In this document: positions 17,715 through 25,455 of the stretch, in pieces
Numbering within the stretch: position 1 is the first letter of the stretch
How the letters are laid out: every line of letters starts with the position of its first letter
Made by a program: the position numbers and the translations under genes
Notes under the pieces: model-generated
Told to the model about the DNA's origin: nothing
Seen by the model: only the letters and a program-made list of their open reading frames with translations
Databases searched by the model: none
NCBI GenBank assembly: GCA_019634415.1
Contig: JAHQVJ010000082.1
Span: forward strand, 1-64,000
Direction of reading: 5' to 3'
Length of the DNA: 64,000 nucleotides
Source of the DNA: Myxococcales bacterium
Lineage (GTDB): Bacteria; Myxococcota_A; UBA796; GCA-2862545

Positions 17715-17745
17715 GCATCGTAGGATGGGTCCTAGCCTACGATGC
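17715..17745. repeat. 10-bp perfect inverted repeat (hairpin or operator)
   Basis: GCATCGTAGG (17715-17724), 11 bases, CCTACGATGC (17736-17745). It sits between the 3' end of the SQR gene and the start of the SUFU-domain gene, both read on the minus strand. It could be the SQR operon terminator (no T-run follows) or a regulator site for the SUFU gene. Confidence 0.5.
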
Positions 17746-17784
17746 AGCCCGTTGCACAGAGTACTGCGAACGCAGCCACCGCGT

Positions 17785-18975
17785 CTACCAGCGCCCACGC
17801 AACATGCCGTGCCAGTACATACGCGGCAGCGCATGGGCCTTGATGGCCCACAGGCTGAACCGCTCCTTGGACTGGTCGAAGGGCAGGGTCTCCATGATCT
17901 TGCCGTCGTAGCCGAACTCGGCCAGGATCAGGCGGCCGTAGCCCGTCACCAGCGGGCAGCTGGCGTATCCGTCGTAGGAGGCCGGCAGATCCGCACCGCG
18001 CCGATGCGCCAGCAGGTTCTGGGTGAGCACCGGCACCTGCTTGCGCACGGCGGCCGCCGTCTTGCTGTTGGGCAGGCTCGAGGCGTCTCCGCAGGAGAAC
18101 ACGTCGGGGTAGCGGGTGTGCTGCGTGGTGTGCTTGTGCACGTCGACCCACCCTGCCTCGTTCGCCAGCGGGCTGCGCGCGACCACGTCGGGCGCTCCCT
18201 GCGGCGGCGTCACGTGGATCATGTCGTAGGGCTCGACGTGCTCGTCGTCTGTGTCGAGGTTCCGGAACACCGCCTCGCGGCTGCTGGCCCGAATCGCCAC
18301 GAGATCGTGTCGGTAGCGCTCCACGATGCCGCGCTCGGCCGCGAGCTTCGACAGCGTCTCGGCGTACCGCGGCACCCCGAAGATGCCTGGGGTGGCGCAG
18401 CCGAAGGTGATCCTGGATCGGTCGCGCACGCCTTGCTTGCGCAGCCAGTGATCCGTGAGCCACATGATCTTCTGCGGAGCCCCCGCGCACTTGATGGGGG
18501 TCGCCGGGAACGTGAAGACGGCGTTGCCTCCGTCGAAGCTGCGCAGCGTCTCCCAGGTGTAGGGCACCGTGTCGTAGCTGTAGTTGCTGCACACCCCCCC
18601 GCTGCCCAGCGCCTCGCGCAGTCCCTCCACGGCCTGCCAGTTCAGCTGGATGCCCACCGCCACCACCAGCTGCTCGTAGCGAACGGTGTCGCCGCTCGAC
18701 AGCGTGATCTGATGCGCGTCGGGCTCGAAGGTGCTCACCCGGTCGCGGATCCAGGTGACGCCGTCGGGGATGAGATCGGCCTCGTCGCGCTCCGACCGCT
18801 CGCGCGGGAACACGCCGCCGCCCACCAGCGTCCACAGCGGCTGGTAGTAGTGCTTGTCGGACGGCTCCACGATGGCGATGTCCAGTGTGGGGTCCTGGTT
18901 GCGCAGCGACGCGGCGGTGCTGATCCCCGCAGCACCTCCGCCGACGATCACCACGGTGTGAGTGTGCTCGGCCAT
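17785..18975 (-). CDS. sqr: sulfide:quinone oxidoreductase-like flavoprotein
   Basis: A 396-residue flavoprotein: N-terminal FAD motif [30 protein letters not shown], the second nucleotide region [11 protein letters not shown], Cys-containing [25 protein letters not shown], and [23 protein letters not shown]. These match type II-like SQRs, membrane-peripheral enzymes that oxidise sulfide and reduce quinone through redox Cys. The C-terminus ([11 protein letters not shown]) lacks a long amphipathic anchor. The start ATG 18975 has GAGGAG upstream. It follows a DUF1641 gene by 46 bp, a common SQR partner, and is probably sigma-54 dependent via the promoter at 19751-19736. Confidence 0.85.
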   Translation of the reverse strand: MAEHTHTVVIVGGGAAGISTAASLRNQDPTLDIAIVEPSDKHYYQPLWTLVGGGVFPRERSERDEADLIPDGVTWIRDRVSTFEPDAHQITLSSGDTVRYEQLVVAVGIQLNWQAVEGLREALGSGGVCSNYSYDTVPYTWETLRSFDGGNAVFTFPATPIKCAGAPQKIMWLTDHWLRKQGVRDRSRITFGCATPGIFGVPRYAETLSKLAAERGIVERYRHDLVAIRASSREAVFRNLDTDDEHVEPYDMIHVTPPQGAPDVVARSPLANEAGWVDVHKHTTQHTRYPDVFSCGDASSLPNSKTAAAVRKQVPVLTQNLLAHRRGADLPASYDGYASCPLVTGYGRLILAEFGYDGKIMETLPFDQSKERFSLWAIKAHALPRMYWHGMLRGRW

Positions 18976-19021
18976 GTCGTTCTCCTCGGTTCGGATGGAT
19001 CAGCCCGTTCGATCGGGACGC

Positions 19022-19708
19022 TCAGGACGACGCGGACCGGCAGGAGGCGTCGAAGTGCTCGGGCAGGCGCTCCCCCACGCGTCGGGCCACGTCGACGGCG
19101 AAGCCGGCTGCGCGCTGTACGTCGGGCTCGCGCAGCGCACGCACCAGCCCGAGCAAGCCGAGTCGCTGCTCGCGACCCAGGCAGGACACCTCGTCGATGG
19201 CGCGTCCGAACACCTCGGCGGTGCGGGTGGCGGCCATCAGGTTGGGCGCGGCGGCGAGCAGCTCGTCCAGCCGCGCCGCCACGACCGGCTCCGACAGGCT
19301 GGTGGCCATGCCACCCACGAGCTGCAGCCGCTCCTCCACGTCGACGCCCCCGGACCGCAGGTGCGCCACCTGCTCGTCGAGCATGTCGAAGAGCATGCCC
19401 ACCGTGCCCTCGAAGGTGGCCGCCACGTCCACCAGGGGCCGAAGTCGCGGGAGGGAGTCGACCACCTGCTGCAGCGCGGCCAGCACGTCGGGCTCCGACA
19501 GACGCGACACCAGCTCGGCGACACCCCGAGCCCGGGCGTCCACGTCCACCCCCCCTCGCTGCAGATCGGCGACCCACTCGTCCGCAGCGTCGGCGGCCAT
19601 CGCCACGGCGGGTGTGGCCTGCTCCAGCACGCTCGTCAGGCGCTCGAGCTGCGCCTCGATGCGCTCCAGACGCCGCAGCACCCCATCGTCCATCGAACCA
19701 TCGGCCAT
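19022..19708 (-). CDS. DUF1641-containing protein, SQR partner
   Basis: A 228-residue soluble, mostly helical protein from ATG 19708 (GGAG seven bases upstream); the longer frame upstream crosses the promoter region and is not used. Repeating segments [28 protein letters not shown] and [28 protein letters not shown] resemble DUF1641 repeats, and a coiled-coil N-terminus ([22 protein letters not shown]) precedes them. DUF1641 proteins are frequently encoded next to SQR or formate dehydrogenase-type oxidoreductases and may tether or assemble them; that role is inferred from context only. It is the first gene after the -24/-12 promoter. Confidence 0.75.
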   Translation of the reverse strand: MADGSMDDGVLRRLERIEAQLERLTSVLEQATPAVAMAADAADEWVADLQRGGVDVDARARGVAELVSRLSEPDVLAALQQVVDSLPRLRPLVDVAATFEGTVGMLFDMLDEQVAHLRSGGVDVEERLQLVGGMATSLSEPVVAARLDELLAAAPNLMAATRTAEVFGRAIDEVSCLGREQRLGLLGLVRALREPDVQRAAGFAVDVARRVGERLPEHFDASCRSASS

Positions 19709-19735
19709 GTGTCGACTCCACGTTGAGCCCCTCCA

Positions 19736-19751
19736 AGCAACGGGCGTGCCA
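19736..19751 (-). promoter_or_regulatory. sigma-54 (-24/-12) promoter for DUF1641-sqr
   Basis: Minus strand TGGCACGCCCGTTGCT: GG and GC at the -24/-12 positions with correct spacing, close to a perfect match to TGGCACG-N4-TTGCW. It lies 28 bases before the DUF1641 start codon and directly downstream of the two palindromes that face the sigma-54 activator gene. Confidence 0.85.
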
Positions 19752-19779
19752 GCCGACAACCCAGCTTCCATCGTGCGTA

Positions 19780-19799
19780 AGCTGTCGGATCCGACAGCT
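19780..19799. promoter_or_regulatory. upstream activator palindrome 1
   Basis: AGCTGTCGGATCCGACAGCT is a perfect 20-bp palindrome. Its core GCTGTC-N6-GACAGC matches the second site (19812-19829). The two centres are 31 bp apart, about three helical turns, so both lie on one face of the DNA. The likely ligand is the divergently encoded sigma-54 activator. Confidence 0.75.
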
Positions 19800-19811
19800 C
19801 GCTCGCATCGG

Positions 19812-19829
19812 GCTGACGAATCTGTCAGC
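19812..19829. promoter_or_regulatory. upstream activator palindrome 2
   Basis: GCTGAC-GAATCT-GTCAGC, a 6-6-6 inverted repeat like palindrome 1 with one arm base changed symmetrically. It ends only seven bases before the ATG of the activator gene (19837), so the activator may also repress its own gene by binding here. Confidence 0.7.
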
Positions 19830-19836
19830 ATGGAGC

Positions 19837-21135
19837 ATGGACCCGGACCACCTGCAGCGCCTGCGCCGAGAGCTCGACGACGAGGAGCGCCCCAGCATCG
19901 TGATCTCGCCCGACTACGAGGTGCTGTCGTCGAACGCGGCGTACCGACGGGCTTTTGGAGACGGTGTGGTGGGTCGGCGCTGCTATGCCGTGTCCCACGG
20001 CTACGACGCGCCCTGTGATCAGCGCGGAGAGCTCTGCCCGCTGGCACAGGCGCGGAGCACCGACCAGCCCGCGCGCGTGCTCCACGTGCATCGAACGCCC
20101 CGGGGCCCCGAGCACGTCGACGTGTCGCTGCGACCCGTGCACGACGACGACGGCGCGTTGGTCGGATTCGTGGAGCACCTCCGCTCGATCCGGCAGGCCA
20201 GCGCCACCCCGCAGGCCGGCGCCCAGCTGGGGATCTCCCGCGCCTTCAACGCAGCGCTGGAGCTGGCGCTGCGAGCCGCCCCCACCGAGGTGCCCGTGCT
20301 GGTGCTGGGGGAGTCGGGCACGGGCAAGGAGCGCCTGGCCCAGGCCATCCACGCCGCCAGCGCTCGCTCGGAGGGCCCGTTCGTGGCCGTGGCCTGCTCG
20401 GGGCTGTCGGAGTCGCTGTTCGAGTCGGAGCTGTTCGGCCACGAGCGAGGGGCGTTCACTGGAGCCCACGCCCGCAAGCGGGGTCTCGTGGAGACAGCCG
20501 AAGGGGGCACCCTCTTCCTCGACGAGGTGGGCGACATCCCCGTCTCACTGCAGGTGAAGCTGCTGCGGGTGCTGGAGTCGGGCACCTTCCGACGCGTGGG
20601 AGGCACACAGCCCATTCAGGCGAACTTCCGCCTCGTGAGTGCCACCTGGCGGGACCTCGACCAGCGCGTGGCGGAGGAGCGCTTCCGGCCCGATCTGTTC
20701 TACCGGATCTCCGCCTTCCCCATCGAGGTCCCCGCCCTGCGGGATCGCATCGAGGATCTCGGGCTGTTGGTCCCCGCCATTCTCGACGAGCTGGGCGCGG
20801 AGCAGGTCCCCAGTGCCGAGGCCATGGAGGTGCTGCGCCGACACTCGTGGCCCGGCAACGTACGCGAGCTGCGCAACGCCCTGCATCGCGGGGTGATCCT
20901 GGCAGACGGCGAGCGGCTGGAGCCGCACCATCTCGCGCTGCGTGGATCGGCAGAGCCACCCACGGAAGGCCCCCCGAGCCCCACCCGAATCGTGCCGCTG
21001 GCCGAGATGGAGCGACGCTACCTGACCTGGTGCGCCACGCAGGTCGACAGTCGGGCGGATCTCGCTCGCATGCTGGGGGTGGGCGAGCGCACGCTGTACC
21101 GCAAGCTCGCTCGCCTGCGCGGCCAGACCGACTGA
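19837..21135 (+). CDS. sigma-54 dependent transcriptional activator with Cys-containing PAS sensor
   Basis: A 432-residue protein starting at ATG 19837. An N-terminal PAS domain (~18-115; [26 protein letters not shown]) carries [21 protein letters not shown], a C-x5-H-x4-P-C-x6-C-P pattern suited to a redox, metal or sulfur-species sensor. The AAA+ domain (~125-365) has Walker A GESGTGKE, intact GAFTGA for sigma-54 contact, Walker B LFLDEVGD, and the arginine-finger region [13 protein letters not shown] Fis-type HTH ([21 protein letters not shown]) ends the protein. It is divergent from DUF1641-sqr with a sigma-54 promoter and palindromes between, so it is most likely a sulfide/sulfur-responsive activator of sqr. 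Confidence 0.9.
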   Translation: MDPDHLQRLRRELDDEERPSIVISPDYEVLSSNAAYRRAFGDGVVGRRCYAVSHGYDAPCDQRGELCPLAQARSTDQPARVLHVHRTPRGPEHVDVSLRPVHDDDGALVGFVEHLRSIRQASATPQAGAQLGISRAFNAALELALRAAPTEVPVLVLGESGTGKERLAQAIHAASARSEGPFVAVACSGLSESLFESELFGHERGAFTGAHARKRGLVETAEGGTLFLDEVGDIPVSLQVKLLRVLESGTFRRVGGTQPIQANFRLVSATWRDLDQRVAEERFRPDLFYRISAFPIEVPALRDRIEDLGLLVPAILDELGAEQVPSAEAMEVLRRHSWPGNVRELRNALHRGVILADGERLEPHHLALRGSAEPPTEGPPSPTRIVPLAEMERRYLTWCATQVDSRADLARMLGVGERTLYRKLARLRGQTD

Positions 21136-21145
21136 CGGCTCGCCG

Positions 21146-21421
21146 TCAGGGCTCGTCGGTGACGCTGCGCAGCCGATCGGCCAGGCGATCCGCCCGCGCC
21201 CGGTCCAGCGCCTCGGGCTGAGTGAGCTCCCGGCGCAGCGCCACCACCACCTCCGAGTAGGCGCCTCCGAAGCGGGCACACTGGTCGCAGCGACGCAGGT
21301 GGGCCTCCACCGCATCCCGCTCCTGGGACGACAGCGTATCGGCCACGTAGCCCTGAAGCGCCTCCAGCACCTCGTGGCACCACAGCCCGCCCTCGAGCCG
21401 CGGATCAGGAACCTTCGCCAT
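21146..21421 (-). CDS. zinc-finger anti-sigma factor (zf-HC2 type)
   Basis: A 91-residue soluble protein. WCHEVLEALQGYVADTLSSQERDAVEAHLRRCDQC has the His-x3-Cys-x2-Cys (HLRRCDQC) element of zinc anti-sigma domains, with a preceding Cys-His (WCH) completing the ligands. There is no membrane segment, so it should sense in the cytoplasm. It overlaps the 3' end of the ECF sigma gene by 17 bases, the usual sigma/anti-sigma arrangement. Confidence 0.8.
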   Translation of the reverse strand: MAKVPDPRLEGGLWCHEVLEALQGYVADTLSSQERDAVEAHLRRCDQCARFGGAYSEVVVALRRELTQPEALDRARADRLADRLRSVTDEP

Positions 21422-21935
21422 CAGCCTCCCCTCGCAGCTTCGCCATCAGCCGCAGTCGCGCACGATGCAGGCGCACCCGAGCGGCATTGGCCGTGATCCC
21501 CATCAGGGAGCCCACCTCGGGGCCCGAGAGGCCCTCGAGGTCGCACAGCACGATGATCTCCCGATCGCCCGTCGACAGTGCACCAAGCGACCTGCGCAGG
21601 CGCGCTCGATCTTCGAGGGCCGACGTGAGCTGCTCCGGATCCTGCCCCCAACCGGCCTGCGCGCCGAGCTCGTGCAGCGGTGTAGGTCGACTCGGCTCCC
21701 CCGCACGTCGTCGCCAGGTGCGCGCCGCGTGTCGACGAGCCACGCCGAACACCCAGGCTCGCCCCGAGCCCGCTCCCCCGTAGGAGCCAGCAGACCGCCA
21801 CACGGCCACGTAGGTCTCCTGGAGCGCGTCCTCGGCCACGACCTCGTCGGCGGTCAGCGAGCGGAGCAGCCGCCACACACCATCGCGTGTACAGGCCACG
21901 AGCTCGTCGAAGGCACGACGGTCGCCCGTGGCCAC
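21405..21935 (-). CDS. ECF-family RNA polymerase sigma factor
   Basis: 176 residues from GTG 21935: region 2 (RRAFDELVACTRDGVWRLLRSLTADEVVAEDALQETYVAVWRSA) and region 4 (LGALSTGDREIIVLCDLEGLSGPEVGSLMGITANAARVRLHRARLRLMAKL). Homology appears to continue upstream in the same frame (DRESSLLERVATGD, as in many ECF factors), but the only initiator before the next stop is CTG (21971), so either a rare CTG start is used or the GTG start gives a slightly short protein. It is encoded with a zinc anti-sigma downstream and a YgaP-like gene upstream. Target promoters unknown. Confidence 0.85.
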   Translation of the reverse strand: MATGDRRAFDELVACTRDGVWRLLRSLTADEVVAEDALQETYVAVWRSAGSYGGAGSGRAWVFGVARRHAARTWRRRAGEPSRPTPLHELGAQAGWGQDPEQLTSALEDRARLRRSLGALSTGDREIIVLCDLEGLSGPEVGSLMGITANAARVRLHRARLRLMAKLRGEADGEGS

Positions 21936-21980
21936 ACGCTCGAGCAGCGAGCTCTCGCGATCAGCCGACAGGTGCGGGCC

Positions 21981-22202
21981 TCACGCCTGCTTGGAGGCCG
22001 TGGACAGACCGAGGGCCGTGTAGATGGGGCAGGTTCCCACGAGACCCGTGAGCATCAAGATGCCACCAGCGACCCCCACCACAGCCGTCGCCGCCATGCC
22101 AGAGACGATGTCGAGGGCGATCAAGCCGAACAGCCCAGCCCCCAGGATCAGGCGAACGACGCGGTCCAGGGCATGCTCGTTGCTCGGAAACAGTGCAGAC
22201 AT
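21981..22202 (-). CDS. YgaP-like (DUF2892) small membrane protein
   Basis: 73 residues from ATG 22202, chosen because GGAGG lies eight to nine bases upstream and because family members start with a short polar N-terminus (SALFPSNEHALDRVVRLILG). Two membrane helices (LILGAGLFGLIALDIVSG and TAVVGVAGGILMLTGLVG) precede GTCPIYTALGLST, the DUF2892 signature whose Cys-Pro-x-Tyr is conserved. Relatives are inner-membrane proteins, sometimes with a rhodanese domain, linked to sulfur or metal handling. It lies just upstream of the ECF sigma gene, probably in the same transcript. Confidence 0.85.
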   Translation of the reverse strand: MSALFPSNEHALDRVVRLILGAGLFGLIALDIVSGMAATAVVGVAGGILMLTGLVGTCPIYTALGLSTASKQA

Positions 22203-22265
22203 GGTGTCCTCCGTGGATGTCACCCCACAGGTTCCGAGGTAGGGCCCGACCATTACCGCCATTCC

Positions 22266-22844
22266 TCAGCATCCCCCGAACTCCGCGTAGCTCGCCGAGA
22301 ATCGACCCTCCGAAACCAAGATGCACTGGACCAGGACGGTGGGATCGTGCGGTTGATCCAGATCGCAGACGATCCCCTCGAAGGTGCCCCAGAACACCCC
22401 ATCTCCTCGCCAGGGGGATCCGAGGCTGTCGAATCCCTCCACGGTGATGGTGCCCTGCACCGTGTGGAACGCACGCAAGCCGGGCAGCGGCGGCTCGGCC
22501 GTCAGCAGCGTGAGGAAGCTCTGTGGCGAGTCCTGCTCGCCGAACCTCCGGACGTGCTCGGTGTGACCGTCCACGTAGACCGACAGGCCAGCCTCCCCTC
22601 GGGTGTGGGTGAGCACGTAGCGGGGCGGAGCGACGCCGGGATCCAGCACGCACATCCACTCCCCGCCCACCGTGTGCTCCTCGGGTGCGGCGTCCAGCCC
22701 CGATTCCTGCAGCCAGACAGCGCCGAACTCCGACCAGGCGATCTGCGGATAGCTGCCGGGGATGGCAGGCTCCGAGGAACAGGCAGCCAACGTGCACAGG
22801 AACGCCACCGCTCGAATCGACGGCTCTACCCATGAAGCTGCCAC
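22266..22844 (-). CDS. lipoprotein of unknown function
   Basis: 192 residues from GTG 22844 (GGAGG eight bases upstream); the frame is open further but without a plausible start. Signal peptide with lipobox FLCTLAACSSE. The mature part is beta-rich with paired Cys (WMCVLDPG ... IVCDLDQP ... VQCILVSEG ... FGGC at the very C-terminus), suggesting disulfides and an Ig-like or jelly-roll fold. No family recognised. It is divergent from the Sel1-M28 protease gene. Confidence 0.65.
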   Translation of the reverse strand: MAASWVEPSIRAVAFLCTLAACSSEPAIPGSYPQIAWSEFGAVWLQESGLDAAPEEHTVGGEWMCVLDPGVAPPRYVLTHTRGEAGLSVYVDGHTEHVRRFGEQDSPQSFLTLLTAEPPLPGLRAFHTVQGTITVEGFDSLGSPWRGDGVFWGTFEGIVCDLDQPHDPTVLVQCILVSEGRFSASYAEFGGC

Positions 22845-22935
22845 CGAACGTGCCTCCGACGCCACGGCGAGGGTACCATCGCCGCCATGCCATCGATGGG
22901 GCACACAGCTGCAGTCGCCCGCGCCTGGAGACTCG

Positions 22936-25377
22936 ATGATCCCGCTGATGCTCCTCGCCTCCCTCGCCGCCGCTGGCCCCACCAAGGACTGTCGAAGAGG
23001 CGACGCGCATGCCTGCATCCGGGCCGGCGACGCGCTGAGCTCCCTCGGTCGCGAGGGCGCCGCGGCTCGGTGGTATCGGCGCGCCTGCCACGCACGCTCC
23101 CCCGCGACCTGCACTCCCCTGCTCCAGCACGTGGGAGAGGGGGCCCACGTGATCGCCGAGGCTCAACGACGCTGTGAGCTCGGGGACGGTGTGATCTGCA
23201 GGCAACTCGCCCGCTTCTACGGCGGCGAAGGTCCCTCGAGCAGCACGGACCCCGACGAAGCGCTGCTCCTCTACGAGACGGCATGTGGGCTTCAGCAGGG
23301 CTCGGCCTGTGACGAGGCGGCCTGGATCCACGCGCGCGGCACCCGCGTGGAGCCGGACCAGGAGCGAGCCAACACGTTCTTCGCCGTCGGTTGCCGGCTC
23401 GGGAACGGGCCGTCCTGTCGAACGGCGGCCCACAGAACGTTGAACGGCGTCGGCACGCCCCCCGATCCCACAGCGGCGTACCGCGTGCTTCAGCAGAGCT
23501 GTCACGACGCCGAGGACGCCGAATCCTGTGAGGAGCTGGGCACCTGGCGACAGACCGGCCGGGGACTCGCGGCAGATCCCTCCGCAGCCGCCGCCGCCTT
23601 CGCTCGCGGCTGTCGCTCGGGCTCCGACGAGGCCTGCGCCGACGCCGCCGAGATCCTGCGCTCCGACGGCGCCGGTCTACGCGACGTGCAAGAGGCCCTG
23701 GTCGCTGCATGCGCGACCCGTGGGGTGGGGGCCTGCGGGCACCTGCGGGCACTGGCAGAGGAGGGGCACCTGTCCTCCGTGCAGCCCGAGGACCTGGAGG
23801 CTGCGCAGCGCGTCGGCCCGCTGCCGCTCTGTCTCGCGGGCCGAGCCGATGCGTGTCGCGCTGGCGCCGACATGCAATCCGATCCTCGGATCGCCGCCCA
23901 GCTGCGGGCCCACGCCACCCACCTCGACCACGTCCGAGAGGCGTGGGAGATCACGAGCGAGCTCACTCCCCCGTCGTGGCGACCCGACGTGGCGGCCGTG
24001 CGAGCATGCCTGTCCAGCGAGATCGATCTGCTGGTCACGCCCGACACGGCGGGCAGGCTCTCCTTCTCGGCGGGCCTCGATGCCGCCGCCGAGCATCTGG
24101 AGCGCACCCTCGCCGAGCTGGGGCTGGAGGTGACCCGCCAAGCCGTGGTGCTCCCCCCCTTCCGGTTCTCCACCCGGGTGGAGGTGGACGGACACGACGT
24201 AGACGCCATCGCAGCCCCAGGGTCCGCCGTCGGGGTGGTGCGGCATGGCGTGCGAGTGCTCGACGGCCCGCCAAAGCCCTCGGACCTGGCCGACGACCCG
24301 CGCGCCATCGTGTTCGGTGTGCCACGCCTCACCCCAGGCGCCGTGCCGTGGACTCCGGCATCCATTCCGGTGGTGGCCGTGCAGTCCGACGACCTCGAGC
24401 AGCTACGCACGCCCGACGCCCAGATCCGTCTGGCTGCCCTCCCGGCGAACGCGCGGCCGGTGAGCGACAACATCATCGGCGTGCTGCCCGGATCGGGCTC
24501 CCTGGCCGCCGAGGCGGTGGTGCTGGGAGCCCACTACGACGCCCTCGGCCGGACCGACGCGGGGGTGGTGCGTCCTGGTGCCGACGACAACGCCAGCGGC
24601 GTGGCCGGCATGGTGTGTCTCGCCCGCGTCCTGGCCACCCGGCTGCGCGCCGAGCGAGACCACCGCACCGTGGTCTTCGCCGCCTTCACGGGCGAGGAAC
24701 AGGGTCTGTACGGATCCACCCGCTATGTGTGGGATCCGGTGCACCCCACCGACTCCACCGTCGCCATGATGGGCCTCGACATGATCGGGCGCGCCTCGGA
24801 GGGAGGGCTGTGGACTCGAGCCTACAGCCGGGAGCTGTGGGAGCTGATCAGCGCCGCGTCGTCGGTGGGTCCGAGGGCGAAACGAGACGACGAGCCCGGT
24901 GCGGGAGGATCCGACCACCTGGCCTTCGTGCACGTCGGTGTGCCCTCCCTGCACCTGTGGACCGGCACCCACGGCGACTACCATCGCCCCACCGACACGA
25001 CGGATCGACTGGATCTCGCGGGAGCCGCGCAGGTGACGTCCACCGCGGGCGTGCTGCTGCACCGGCTCGTCATCGGGCCGACTCCAGAGCGAACCATCGA
25101 GGACACCTGCGTGGAGGGCGTCTCGAAGCCACTGGAGTTCGGCGTCGCTCGGTTCGGTGGCCGGTCTCCGACGGTCCGGTGCATCCCGGCCGGCGCCCCC
25201 GCACAGGCCATCGGCCTTCAGGTCGGCGATCGAATCATCGGCAGGAACCGCTGGGCCGCGGGTCGCGGCTGGCCAGCGGAGCCCGTGGAGGTCTTCGTCG
25301 ATCGCGAAGGCACCTGCCTGCGCCTGCGGGCCGGGGAGGCCGCGACATTGGCGTGCGACGCCGTGCCCGAACACTGA
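22936..25377 (+). CDS. exported Sel1-repeat / M28 aminopeptidase / PDZ-like protein
   Basis: 813 residues from ATG 22936 (GGAG upstream) with signal peptide MIPLMLLASLAAAG. Residues ~18-310 are Cys-rich Sel1-like repeats (LLYETACGLQQGSACDEAAWIHARG, FFAVGCRLGNGPSCRTAAHRTLNG, FARGCRSGSDEACADAAEILRSDG), the Hcp pattern of disulfide-linked helix pairs. Residues ~440-720 are an M28 metallopeptidase with all zinc ligands and the general base: LGAHYDALG, GADDNASG, FTGEEQGLYG, GLDMIGRA, and H in DYHRPTDT. The last ~90 residues (GVSKPLEFGVARFGG ... GLQVGDRIIGRN) look like a PDZ half. Likely a periplasmic or secreted aminopeptidase; the Sel1 fusion is unusual. Confidence 0.85.
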   Translation: MIPLMLLASLAAAGPTKDCRRGDAHACIRAGDALSSLGREGAAARWYRRACHARSPATCTPLLQHVGEGAHVIAEAQRRCELGDGVICRQLARFYGGEGPSSSTDPDEALLLYETACGLQQGSACDEAAWIHARGTRVEPDQERANTFFAVGCRLGNGPSCRTAAHRTLNGVGTPPDPTAAYRVLQQSCHDAEDAESCEELGTWRQTGRGLAADPSAAAAAFARGCRSGSDEACADAAEILRSDGAGLRDVQEALVAACATRGVGACGHLRALAEEGHLSSVQPEDLEAAQRVGPLPLCLAGRADACRAGADMQSDPRIAAQLRAHATHLDHVREAWEITSELTPPSWRPDVAAVRACLSSEIDLLVTPDTAGRLSFSAGLDAAAEHLERTLAELGLEVTRQAVVLPPFRFSTRVEVDGHDVDAIAAPGSAVGVVRHGVRVLDGPPKPSDLADDPRAIVFGVPRLTPGAVPWTPASIPVVAVQSDDLEQLRTPDAQIRLAALPANARPVSDNIIGVLPGSGSLAAEAVVLGAHYDALGRTDAGVVRPGADDNASGVAGMVCLARVLATRLRAERDHRTVVFAAFTGEEQGLYGSTRYVWDPVHPTDSTVAMMGLDMIGRASEGGLWTRAYSRELWELISAASSVGPRAKRDDEPGAGGSDHLAFVHVGVPSLHLWTGTHGDYHRPTDTTDRLDLAGAAQVTSTAGVLLHRLVIGPTPERTIEDTCVEGVSKPLEFGVARFGGRSPTVRCIPAGAPAQAIGLQVGDRIIGRNRWAAGRGWPAEPVEVFVDREGTCLRLRAGEAATLACDAVPEH

Positions 25378-25410
25378 TCGCGACAATCAACTCCGTTGAT
25401 TGTCGCGATC
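25376..25410. terminator. 15-bp perfect hairpin between convergent genes
   Basis: GATCGCGACAATCAA, loop CTCCG, TTGATTGTCGCGATC: a perfect 15-bp stem immediately after the stop of the M28 protease gene and 46 bases beyond the stop of the convergent lipoprotein gene. There is no strong T-run on either side. Position and symmetry suggest a bidirectional transcription end; a protein-binding palindrome is the alternative. Confidence 0.6.
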
Positions 25411-25455
25411 GAGCGGCGCGCACTGCGCACCGCCGCCGCCCGTTCGCCTCCGGGG

